A stretch of DNA of 6,235 bases from Desulfovibrio sp. UBA4079. GTDB lineage: Bacteria > Desulfobacterota > Desulfovibrionia > Desulfovibrionales > Desulfovibrionaceae. Location: the NCBI GenBank assembly GCA_002382645.1, contig DFYP01000039.1, forward strand, positions 748 through 6,982, written 5' to 3'. Of the stretch, positions 1 to 5,753 are shown piece after piece; position 1 is the first letter of the stretch; each line of letters opens with the position of its first letter. Both the position numbers and the translations under genes were made by a program. The notes under the pieces were generated by a model. That model was not told the DNA's origin and did no database searches. It saw nothing but the letters and a program-made list of their open reading frames with translations.

Positions 1-742
1 GGATGTCGCCGAACATGTTCTCGGTGACGATCACATCGAACTGCCGGGGATTGCGCACCAGCTGCATGGCCGCGTTGTCCACGTACATGTGGGTCAGCTC
101 CACGTCCGGATACTCGGCGGCCGTCTCCACGACCACCTCGCGCCAGAGCCGGGACACGTCCAGGACATTGGCCTTGTCCACGGAGCAGACCTTGCGGCTG
201 CGCTTGCGGGCCGCCTCGAAGGCCACCCGGGCGATGCGCCGGACCTCGCTTTCCGCATAGATCATGGTGTTCAGGCCCACGCGCTCGCCGCCGCGGGTCT
301 CGATGCCCCGGGGCTCGCCGAAGTAGATGCCGCCGGTGAGTTCGCGGATGACCAGCACGTCCACGCCCCGGTCCACGATGTCCGGCCGCAGGAGGCAGGC
401 CGAGCGGAGCTGCGGGAAAAGCGCGGCCGGACGCAGGTTGGCGAACAGCCCCAGGGCCTTGCGGATGCCGAGCAGGCCCTTCTCCGGCCGGATGGCCGGA
501 TTGATGGTGTCCCACTTGGGTCCGCCCACCGCGCCCAGAAGCACGGCGTCCGAGGCCCGGCAGGCCTCCACCGTGGCCTCGGGCAGGGGCCCGCCCGTGG
601 CGTCGATGGCCGCCCCGCCGATGAGCTGCTCGTCCAGCTCCACTTCCCGGCCGAACTTCTCGGCCACGGCCAAAAGGACCTTGAGGGCCTGGTCAGTGAT
701 CTCCGGGCCGATGCCGTCGCCCGGTAGCACGCAGATCTTCAT
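1..742 (-). CDS. leuB: 3-isopropylmalate dehydrogenase, 3' end cut off by the window
   Basis: LeuB carries out the NAD-dependent oxidative decarboxylation of 3-isopropylmalate to 2-oxoisocaproate, the last pathway-specific step to leucine, in the cytoplasm. The ATG at 742 opens MKICVLPGDGIGPEI, the usual N-terminus of the family, and is preceded by GGAG (749-752) with a 6-nt spacer. The 247 visible residues are intact: substrate-loop arginines R94 and R104 (in ANLRP) and R133, Y140 in GGIYFGEPRG, catalytic K190 in SVDKANVL, and metal-ligand D222 in YVDNAAMQL. The window ends inside ENMFGDI, where D246 is a further metal ligand. Family members are about 355-360 aa, so roughly 110 C-terminal residues lie off the left edge. 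The related enzymes isocitrate and tartrate dehydrogenase are less likely given the motifs and the leuACD neighbours. It is the last visible gene of the leu cluster, 50 bp after leuD, and may also have its own promoter. Confidence 0.97.
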   Translation of the reverse strand, partial: MKICVLPGDGIGPEITDQALKVLLAVAEKFGREVELDEQLIGGAAIDATGGPLPEATVEACRASDAVLLGAVGGPKWDTINPAIRPEKGLLGIRKALGLFANLRPAALFPQLRSACLLRPDIVDRGVDVLVIRELTGGIYFGEPRGIETRGGERVGLNTMIYAESEVRRIARVAFEAARKRSRKVCSVDKANVLDVSRLWREVVVETAAEYPDVELTHMYVDNAAMQLVRNPRQFDVIVTENMFGDI

Positions 743-792
743 TCTCGGCTCCGTCCAATCGATTGTTTATTATTCCAGTGTATTGCAAATTG
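743..792 (-). promoter_or_regulatory. AT-rich leuD-leuB gap with candidate leuB promoter and dyads
   Basis: This 50-bp gap is much richer in A+T than the genes around it. Reading the minus strand, TGGAATAAT (769-777) fits an extended -10 element (TGn followed by five of six TATAAT bases), about 27 nt before the leuB ATG and upstream of its GGAG ribosome site. No convincing -35 box is present at the right distance. The gap also holds a perfect 10-bp palindrome CAATCGATTG (756-765). An inverted repeat ATTCCA (772-777) / TGGAAT (798-803) spans the leuD stop codon, and a smaller dyad GCAAATTGC lies inside it (785-793). Whether these serve a promoter, an operator or an mRNA hairpin cannot be decided from sequence alone. 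Confidence 0.4.
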
Positions 793-1302
793 CTATTTGG
801 AATGAACGCCCTGCTCCAGACGGGTCTTGACGTAGGAGACCAGGCCCCCGGCGTCCAGAAGCTCCTGCATGGACGGGGGCACCGGGGCGCAGCGCACGCT
901 CTGGCCCGTGGTCGTGTTGTGGATGACCCCGGCCTCGGTGTCCACCTCGAGCTGGTCGCCGTCGTGGAGCTTGTCCGCGTCCTCGCCCACCTCCAGCAGG
1001 GTGAGCCCCATGTTGAAGCCATTGCGGTAGAAGATGCGCGCGAAGCTCTTGGCCACCACCACCGGGATGCCCGCGCCCAGGATGGCGATGGGCGCGTGTT
1101 CCCGGGAGGAGCCGCAGCCGAAGTTCTCGCCGCCCACGATGATGTCGTTCTTCTTGACCCGTTTGACCCAGCCCGGCTCCAGACCCTCCATGCAGTTGGC
1201 CCCGAGCACCGCGTAGTCCGTGGTCACCAGGAAGCGCGCCGGGATGATGGCGTCGGTGTCGATATGGTCGCCCACCTTGTGGGCCTTGCCCGTGATGATC
1301 AT
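793..1302 (-). CDS. leuD: 3-isopropylmalate dehydratase, small subunit
   Basis: LeuD is the swivel-domain subunit that joins LeuC to form isopropylmalate isomerase, which converts 2-isopropylmalate to 3-isopropylmalate by dehydration and rehydration. The 169-residue product is the short archaeal/anaerobe type, not the roughly 200-residue enterobacterial type. Visible signatures are GDHIDTDAIIPARFL (residues 11-25) and the family motif GENFGCGSSREHAP (58-71). The substrate-specificity loop reads FLVT (24-27). Valine at position 26 favours isopropylmalate isomerase over homoaconitase, which typically has arginine there (YLRT). The ATG at 1302 follows a strong GGAGG (1307-1311) with a short 4-nt spacer. 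That ribosome site begins on the last base of the leuC stop codon, and only 8 bp separate the two genes, so translation is probably coupled. The stop TAG lies inside an inverted repeat that extends into the gap before leuB. Confidence 0.96.
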   Translation of the reverse strand: MIITGKAHKVGDHIDTDAIIPARFLVTTDYAVLGANCMEGLEPGWVKRVKKNDIIVGGENFGCGSSREHAPIAILGAGIPVVVAKSFARIFYRNGFNMGLTLLEVGEDADKLHDGDQLEVDTEAGVIHNTTTGQSVRCAPVPPSMQELLDAGGLVSYVKTRLEQGVHSK

Positions 1303-1306
1303 GATG

Positions 1307-1311
1307 CCTCC
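1307..1311 (-). promoter_or_regulatory. leuD ribosome binding site overlapping the leuC stop
   Basis: On the minus strand the sequence reads TAGGAGGCATCATG. The GGAGG shares its first base with the TAG stop of leuC and sits only 4 nt before the leuD ATG. This arrangement suggests that ribosomes finishing leuC help start leuD, which would keep the two isomerase subunits in balance. Confidence 0.75.
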
Positions 1312-2567
1312 TACAGCGCGGCCGGGTGGATGATCTCGCCGGCCACGGCCCCGGCAGCGGCCACGGCGGGATTGCAGAGATAGACCTCGGATTCGAGGCT
1401 GCCCATGCGGCCCTTGAAGTTGCGGTTGGTGGTGGCCAGGGAGCGTTCGCCCTTGGCCAGGATGCCCATGTGCCCGCCCAGGCAGGGGCCGCAGGTGGGC
1501 GGACCCACGATGCAGCCGGACTCCATGAAGATCTCCAGGAGCCCTTCCTTGAGGGCCTGGCGCCAGATGTTCGGGGTGGCCGGCAGGACCACGCAGCGCA
1601 GGTTCTTCTTCACCTTGCGGCCCTTGAGCACGGCCGCGGCCTCACGCAGATCCTCGATGCGGCCGTTGGTGCAGGAGCCGATGACGGTCTGGTCCAGGCG
1701 CAGGCCCTTGAGCTCGCCCACGGGCTTCACGTTGTCCGGCAGGTGCGGGCAGGCCACCTGGGGCTCCATGCCCGTGGCGTCGAGCATCAGCACGCGCTCG
1801 TAGGTCGCCCCGGGGTCGGCGTCCAGGGTCTCGGCGTGCCGTCCCGCGGCCTTGCAGTAGGCCACGGTCTTGGCGTCCGAGGGGAACAGCCCGGCCTTGC
1901 CGCCGGCCTCGATGGCCATGTTGGCCATGGTCATGCGGCCCTCCACCGAGAGCGCGGAGGTGAGCGGCCCGCCGAACTCCAGGGCCTTGTACAGGGCCCC
2001 GGACACGCCGGTGCGGCCGATGACCGCCAGGATGAGGTCCTTGGCCCCCACGAAGGGCGAAAGCGTCCCGGACATCTCCACGCGGATGGTCGGCGGCACC
2101 TTGAACCAGGTCTCGCCCAGGACCATGGCCGCGGCGATGTCCGTGGAGCCCATGCCCGTGGCGAAGGCCCCCAGGCCGCCGTAGGTGCAGGTGTGGCTGT
2201 CGGCCCCCACCACCACGTCGCCCGGGCCCACCAGGCCCAGCTCGGGCAGCAGGGCGTGCTCCACCCCCACGTCGCCGCCTTCAAAGTAGTGGGTCACGCC
2301 CATCTCCTGGGCGAACTCGCGCACCAGGCGCACCTGCTCGGCCGAGTCGATGTCCTTGTTCGGCGTGAAGTGGTCGCAGACCAGGGCCACGCGGTCCCGG
2401 TCAAAGACCCGCTTCGCGCCCATGGCCCGGAAGGACTTGATGGCCAGGGGCGCGGTGATGTCGTTGGCCAGAACCAGGCTCACCCGGCAACGCACGATGC
2501 GTCCGGCCTCCGAGGCGTCGTCGTCGGTGTGCGCCTGAAGGATCTTTTCCGCTAAAGTGTTGGGCAT
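1311..2567 (-). CDS. leuC: 3-isopropylmalate dehydratase, large subunit
   Basis: LeuC is the catalytic, [4Fe-4S]-containing subunit of isopropylmalate isomerase. The 418-residue length matches the archaeal-type LeuC/HacA branch; enterobacterial LeuC is about 465 aa. Motifs in order: DHFTPNKD (65-72), GADSHTCTYGGLGAFATGMG (121-140), IGSCTNGR (296-303), PTCGPCLGG (357-365) and NRNFKGRMG (381-389). Cluster ligands are C299, C359 and C362. The start chosen is ATG 2567 (MPNTLAEKIL), placed by AAGGAGG (2578-2584) with a 10-nt spacer. The frame stays open upstream to about 2789, but that part runs inside leuA and is low-complexity G/R/P-rich shadow sequence. The first 16 bp overlap the end of leuA, pointing to coupled translation. 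Homoaconitase is a close relative, but the leuA/leuD/leuB neighbours and the LeuD loop favour the leucine role. Confidence 0.96.
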   Translation of the reverse strand: MPNTLAEKILQAHTDDDASEAGRIVRCRVSLVLANDITAPLAIKSFRAMGAKRVFDRDRVALVCDHFTPNKDIDSAEQVRLVREFAQEMGVTHYFEGGDVGVEHALLPELGLVGPGDVVVGADSHTCTYGGLGAFATGMGSTDIAAAMVLGETWFKVPPTIRVEMSGTLSPFVGAKDLILAVIGRTGVSGALYKALEFGGPLTSALSVEGRMTMANMAIEAGGKAGLFPSDAKTVAYCKAAGRHAETLDADPGATYERVLMLDATGMEPQVACPHLPDNVKPVGELKGLRLDQTVIGSCTNGRIEDLREAAAVLKGRKVKKNLRCVVLPATPNIWRQALKEGLLEIFMESGCIVGPPTCGPCLGGHMGILAKGERSLATTNRNFKGRMGSLESEVYLCNPAVAAAGAVAGEIIHPAAL

Positions 2568-4102
2568 TCCCGCTTCTCCTCCTTGGTCTTTTCCAGACGG
2601 TTCAGGGCCGTGATGAAGGCCTGGGCGCTGGCCACGAGGATGTCCTCGCTGGTGCCCCGGCCCACGGCCCTGAACCCGTTGTCCGCGATGCGCACGGTCA
2701 CCGCGCCCTGGGCGTCGGTGCCGCCCGTGACCGCGTTGACCTGATAGCGTTCCAGGGTCGGCTTCACCCCGACCATCCGGCTGATGCACTTGAAGATGGC
2801 GTCCACCGGGCCTTCGCCAAAGGCCGAGCCGCGCCGGATCTCCACCCCGTCCGGGGTGACGAAGTCCATGACCACGGCGGCGTGCGGCGGCACCCCGCCC
2901 GTGGCCGAGAACACGCTCATGTCCTTGAGCCGGTACTTGTCGCGGCGGCGATAGACCTTCTCCAGGACCAGGGCCTCCACGTCCTCGTCAAAGACCTGTT
3001 CCTTCTTGTCGGCCAGCTCCTTGACCGCGCCGAAGATCACCGCCAGCTGCTCGTCGCTGAGCGTGTAGCCCAGCTCCTCGATCTTGCGCTTGATGGCGTG
3101 GGACCCGGAGTGCTTGCCGATGACCATCTCCGTGCCGGTGCGGCCCACGGACTGCGGGGTCATGATCTCGTAGGTCAGGCGGTTCTTGAGCACGCCGTCC
3201 TGGTGGATGCCGGACTCGTGGGCGAAGGCGTTGGGGCCCACGATGGCCTTGTACGGCGGGATGGGCTGGCCGATGATCTGCGAGAGCCGGCGGCAGGAGG
3301 GATAGAGCTGCTCGGTCTTGATGTTCGTCTCAAAGGGGTAGATGTCCGGCCGGGTGTGCATGGCCATGATCACCTCTTCGATGGCCGCGTTGCCCGCGCG
3401 CTCACCGATGCCGAGCACCGTGGACTCCACCTGCCGGGCCCCGGCGCGGATGGCGGCCAGGGTGTTGGCCACGGCCAGGCCCAGGTCGTTGTGGCAGTGC
3501 ACGCTGAACACGGCCTTGTGCGCGCCCTCCACGTGCTCCAGGAGGTACTTGATGAGCTCGGCGTACTCGTGGGGCTGGGTGTAGCCCACGGTATCCGGGA
3601 TGTTCAGGGTCTTGGCCCCGGCCTTGACCGCCACGGAGCAGACCTTGGCCAGGAAGTCCCAGTCCGAGCGCGAGGCGTCCTCGGCCGAGAACTCCACGTT
3701 GGGGGTGTATTTGCACGCCTGGCGCACGGCCGCGTCGGCCATCTCCAGGACCTGCTCCGGGGTCTTGCGGAGCTTGTGCTTCATGTGGATGTCCGAGGTG
3801 GCCAGGAAGGTGTGGATGCGCGGGTTCTTCGCGCCCTGGATGGCCCCCCAGCCCAGGTCGATGTCCTTGGGCATGGCCCGGCACAGCCCGGCCACCTGGA
3901 CCTCGCCCACAGCCGCGGCGATGGCCTGCACGGCCTCGAAGTCGCCCTGGCTGGCGGCCGGGAACCCGGCCTCGATGATATCCACGCCGAGCGTCTCCAG
4001 CTGCCGGGCCATGCTCACCTTTTCCTGGGTGTTCATGGTGGCGCCCGGAGACTGCTCGCCGTCGCGAAGGGTGGTGTCGAATACGTAGATGCGTTCAGCC
4101 AT
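2552..4102 (-). CDS. leuA: 2-isopropylmalate synthase
   Basis: LeuA condenses acetyl-CoA with 2-oxoisovalerate to 2-isopropylmalate, the committed and normally leucine-inhibited step. The 516-residue product has the expected layout. A TIM-barrel catalytic domain begins with FDTTLRDGEQSPG (8-20; R13, D14) and carries the metal ligands H202 and H204 in SVHCHNDLGLA, plus N238 in GIGERAGNAA. A linker region has HESGIHQDG (295-303). A C-terminal allosteric domain (about 390-505) includes GGTDAQGAVTVRI. The start is taken at ATG 4102 because GGAGG (4111-4115) lies 8 nt before it. An in-frame GTG at 4117 would add five residues but would place that GGAGG inside the gene. The 3' end overlaps leuC by 16 bp. 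The intact regulatory domain argues for isopropylmalate synthase rather than homocitrate synthase. Citramalate synthase is a possible relative, but the leuCDB context makes it unlikely. Confidence 0.96.
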   Translation of the reverse strand: MAERIYVFDTTLRDGEQSPGATMNTQEKVSMARQLETLGVDIIEAGFPAASQGDFEAVQAIAAAVGEVQVAGLCRAMPKDIDLGWGAIQGAKNPRIHTFLATSDIHMKHKLRKTPEQVLEMADAAVRQACKYTPNVEFSAEDASRSDWDFLAKVCSVAVKAGAKTLNIPDTVGYTQPHEYAELIKYLLEHVEGAHKAVFSVHCHNDLGLAVANTLAAIRAGARQVESTVLGIGERAGNAAIEEVIMAMHTRPDIYPFETNIKTEQLYPSCRRLSQIIGQPIPPYKAIVGPNAFAHESGIHQDGVLKNRLTYEIMTPQSVGRTGTEMVIGKHSGSHAIKRKIEELGYTLSDEQLAVIFGAVKELADKKEQVFDEDVEALVLEKVYRRRDKYRLKDMSVFSATGGVPPHAAVVMDFVTPDGVEIRRGSAFGEGPVDAIFKCISRMVGVKPTLERYQVNAVTGGTDAQGAVTVRIADNGFRAVGRGTSEDILVASAQAFITALNRLEKTKEEKRECPTL

Positions 4103-4110
4103 TGTCTTTT

Positions 4111-4115
4111 CCTCC
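4111..4115 (-). promoter_or_regulatory. leuA ribosome binding site that sets the start codon
   Basis: GGAGG on the minus strand lies 8 nt before ATG 4102. It overlaps the alternative upstream GTG (4115-4117), so it can only serve the ATG, which decides the leuA start. Confidence 0.8.
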
Positions 4116-4122
4116 ACTGCCG

Positions 4123-4138
4123 CCCACCGAAAGATGGG
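4123..4138 (-). promoter_or_regulatory. Hairpin just upstream of the leuA ribosome site
   Basis: The minus strand reads CCCATC-TTTC-GGTGGG, a 6-bp stem (one U-G wobble) with a 4-nt loop. It ends 7 nt before the GGAGG of leuA. It has no following T-run, so it does not look like a terminator. It could affect mRNA stability or ribosome access, or be chance in GC-rich DNA. Confidence 0.35.
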
Positions 4139-4174
4139 TTTACTCCATATGCCGTGTATTGAGCAACACGCCGC

Positions 4175-4190
4175 GGCCGGACCCCCGGCC
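4175..4190. repeat. Perfect GC-rich stem-loop between pssA and leuA
   Basis: GGCCGG-ACCC-CCGGCC forms a perfect 6-bp stem with a 4-nt loop. It lies about 46-61 bp past the pssA stop and 73-88 bp before the leuA ATG. No T-run follows on the minus strand, so a classic intrinsic terminator is not supported. A second small perfect hairpin, GCGTC-CTT-GACGC, lies at 4201-4213. Together they may protect the 3' end of a psd-pssA transcript or cause pausing. Confidence 0.4.
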
Positions 4191-4235
4191 CGTTCCGCCG
4201 GCGTCCTTGACGCAAAAAGGCTGCGGAAAATCGGG

Positions 4236-4997
4236 CTAGGATAGCTTGGGGGTCTCGCGTAGGAGCTTGGAACCCCTGCGGGAGAGATAGAACAGCGTGT
4301 AGAGCACGCCGGAGGCGATGTAGCCGAGGAAGAGCAGGAAGCCCAGGGCCCGCGGCCGCGAGGCCACGAGCACGAAGAGCAGGATGGCCGTGACCATGGA
4401 GCTGAACGGGTGGGCTTTCAGGAAGCCGTATTCCTTGAACGAGGCGAAGCGGATGGTGCTGACCATGAGGAAGGAGAGCACATAGGCCAGGACCAGGACG
4501 CCGATGGCCAGGGGCTGGCCCATCCAGGCCTCGGGGATGTACGGGGCGAAGAGCACCAGGGTGGCCAGGGTGCAGGCCTGGGCCGGGATGGGCAGGCCGA
4601 TGAAGAACTTCTTGGAGATGACCTTGGTCTGGACGTTGAACCGGGCCAGCCGGAGCGCGCCGCAGGCCACCAGAAGGAAGGCGGCCATGAGGCCCAGGCG
4701 GCCGAACTGCTGGAGTTTCCAGAAATAGACGAGCATGGCCGGAGTCACGCCGAAGGCCACCAGGTCGGCCAGGGAGTCGTACTGCACCCCGAACTCGCTG
4801 CTGGTGCCCGTGAGCCGGGCCACCTTGCCGTCCAGGCCGTCCAGGAGCCCGCTGCCCAGGATGGCCAGGGCGCACATCTCGAAGCGGCCCTGCACGGCCC
4901 AGAGAATGCCCAGGAAGCCCACGAACAGGCTGGCCGTGGTGAACAGGTTGGGCAGGATGTACACGCCCTTGTGGCGCGGCAGCGGTCTTTCGCTCAT
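4236..4997 (-). CDS. pssA: CDP-diacylglycerol-serine O-phosphatidyltransferase
   Basis: PssA is an integral membrane enzyme that makes phosphatidylserine from CDP-diacylglycerol and L-serine. The 253-residue product carries the complete CDP-alcohol phosphotransferase signature DxxDGxxARx8GxxxDxxxD at residues 53-78, with D53, D56, D74 and D78 all present. It also has the RLARFN (116-121) and GLPIPA (134-139) blocks typical of the membrane-bound, Bacillus-type PssA rather than the soluble enterobacterial PLD-like enzyme. About eight hydrophobic segments are visible, for example near 17-35, 101-115, 164-181 and 216-238. The start is set at ATG 4997 (MSERPLPRHKGVYILPN). The frame is open upstream to 5081, but that portion overlaps psd and is not membrane-like. 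The ribosome site is weak (AGGA, 4-nt spacer), and the gene begins 14 bp after the psd stop, so coupling to psd translation is likely. Confidence 0.95.
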   Translation of the reverse strand: MSERPLPRHKGVYILPNLFTTASLFVGFLGILWAVQGRFEMCALAILGSGLLDGLDGKVARLTGTSSEFGVQYDSLADLVAFGVTPAMLVYFWKLQQFGRLGLMAAFLLVACGALRLARFNVQTKVISKKFFIGLPIPAQACTLATLVLFAPYIPEAWMGQPLAIGVLVLAYVLSFLMVSTIRFASFKEYGFLKAHPFSSMVTAILLFVLVASRPRALGFLLFLGYIASGVLYTLFYLSRRGSKLLRETPKLS

Positions 4998-5011
4998 GTG
5001 GTCCTGGTGGC

Positions 5012-5659
5012 TCAGCCCTGACGCTTCACGGCCACCACGGTCTGGCCGGCGAACACGGAGTCGCCGACATACACACTGCAATCGTAACCATCGGGCAGGT
5101 AAAGGTCAACTCGGGAGCCGAACTTGATCAGGCCGAAGCGTTCGGCCCGCTTGAGCTTGTCGCCCTTTTCGGCCCAGCAGACGATGCGCCGGGCGATGAG
5201 TCCGGCGATCTGGACCACGGTGAAGCGCTGATTGCCCTTGCCCACGATCTCCACCACGTTGCGCTCGTTGTCCTTGCTGGACTTGTCCAGGGAGGCGTTG
5301 AAGAACTTGCCGGAGTGGTAGTGGATGGCCTGGATCGTGCCCGAGACCGGCATGCGGTTCACATGCACGTCGAAGACGTTCATGAACACGCAGATCACCT
5401 GGCGGGCCTCGCCGGACACCGGATCGGTCTCGCGGCCGATCTTGATGATCTTGCCGTCGGCCGGGGAGACCACGGCCTCGGCGTCCTCGGGCTGGACCCG
5501 CTCGGGATCGCGGAAGAAGTTCAGGGTCAGGGCGCTGACCACCAGAAAGACCACGGTCAGGAACCACCAGCCGAGCAGCGCAAAGACCAGGGTGCACAGG
5601 GCCGTGAACAGGATGTAGGGCACGCCCTCCAGGCTCAAGCCCACCGACGGCTTCAACAT
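5012..5659 (-). CDS. psd: Phosphatidylserine decarboxylase (short type)
   Basis: Psd removes the carboxyl group of phosphatidylserine to give phosphatidylethanolamine. The proenzyme cleaves itself to create a pyruvoyl cofactor. The 215-residue product is the short (PSD-A) form found in many anaerobes and archaea, compared with about 300 aa in E. coli. Self-cleavage is expected between G181 and S182 in the motif KFGSRVD (179-185). That would give a beta chain of 181 residues and a 34-residue pyruvoyl alpha chain. Other family blocks are SPADGK (65-70, with D68) and FMNVFDVHVNRMPVSG (92-107, with H99). A hydrophobic stretch at about 19-48 should anchor the protein in the membrane. The start ATG 5659 is chosen because GGAGG lies 5 nt upstream, although the frame is open to 5686. 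The gene sits directly before pssA, the enzyme that supplies its substrate. Confidence 0.95.
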   Translation of the reverse strand: MLKPSVGLSLEGVPYILFTALCTLVFALLGWWFLTVVFLVVSALTLNFFRDPERVQPEDAEAVVSPADGKIIKIGRETDPVSGEARQVICVFMNVFDVHVNRMPVSGTIQAIHYHSGKFFNASLDKSSKDNERNVVEIVGKGNQRFTVVQIAGLIARRIVCWAEKGDKLKRAERFGLIKFGSRVDLYLPDGYDCSVYVGDSVFAGQTVVAVKRQG

Positions 5660-5753
5660 TCTCGCCTCCGCACAGCGTTTCCGCATCCCTACCCGCGCCG
5701 GGCCGGGAGGTCAACAGCCGGGCCCGGCAAACCCGGCAGGCCCGGTGCCCGGT
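5660..5753 (-). promoter_or_regulatory. GC-rich gap before psd with dyads; possible weak promoter
   Basis: This 94-bp gap is packed with CCGGG/CCCGG units. It includes a perfect 12-bp palindrome GCCGGGCCCGGC (5717-5728) and an 8-bp inverted repeat GCCGGGCC (5697-5704) / GGCCCGGC (5721-5728). Several alternative stems are possible, and none is followed by a T-run. On the minus strand TTGACC (5709-5714) resembles a -35 box, but the sequence 17 nt downstream (TAGGGA) is a poor -10. A psd promoter here is possible but weakly supported. The GGAGG for psd lies at the left end of the gap. Confidence 0.3.

Noticed and set aside
1326..2555. Long plus-strand open frame (409 codons) opposite leuC
   Set aside because: It lies antisense to an unmistakable leuC and is composed of G/H/A/R/L-rich sequence typical of antisense frames in high-GC coding DNA. 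It has no recognisable domain.
2568..2789. N-terminal extension of leuC upstream of ATG 2567
   Set aside because: The extension is a G/R/H-rich shadow of the leuA 3' end. The family N-terminus and a good ribosome site both point to ATG 2567.
2882..4162. Long plus-strand open frame (426 codons) opposite leuA
   Set aside because: It is a mirror of leuA with low-complexity H/G/V/L-rich composition, and leuA itself is complete with all catalytic motifs. It is a shadow of GC-rich codon use.
4103..4235. T-box or leucine leader-peptide attenuator before leuA
   Set aside because: The gap is only 133 bp, lacks a T-box core sequence, has no run of leucine codons in any short ORF, and has no terminator with a T-run.
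4033..4875. Minus-strand open frame overlapping pssA and the start of leuA
   Set aside because: It is out of frame with both recognised genes, is P/G/R-rich, and crosses the intergenic gap. There is no domain and no plausible ribosome site.
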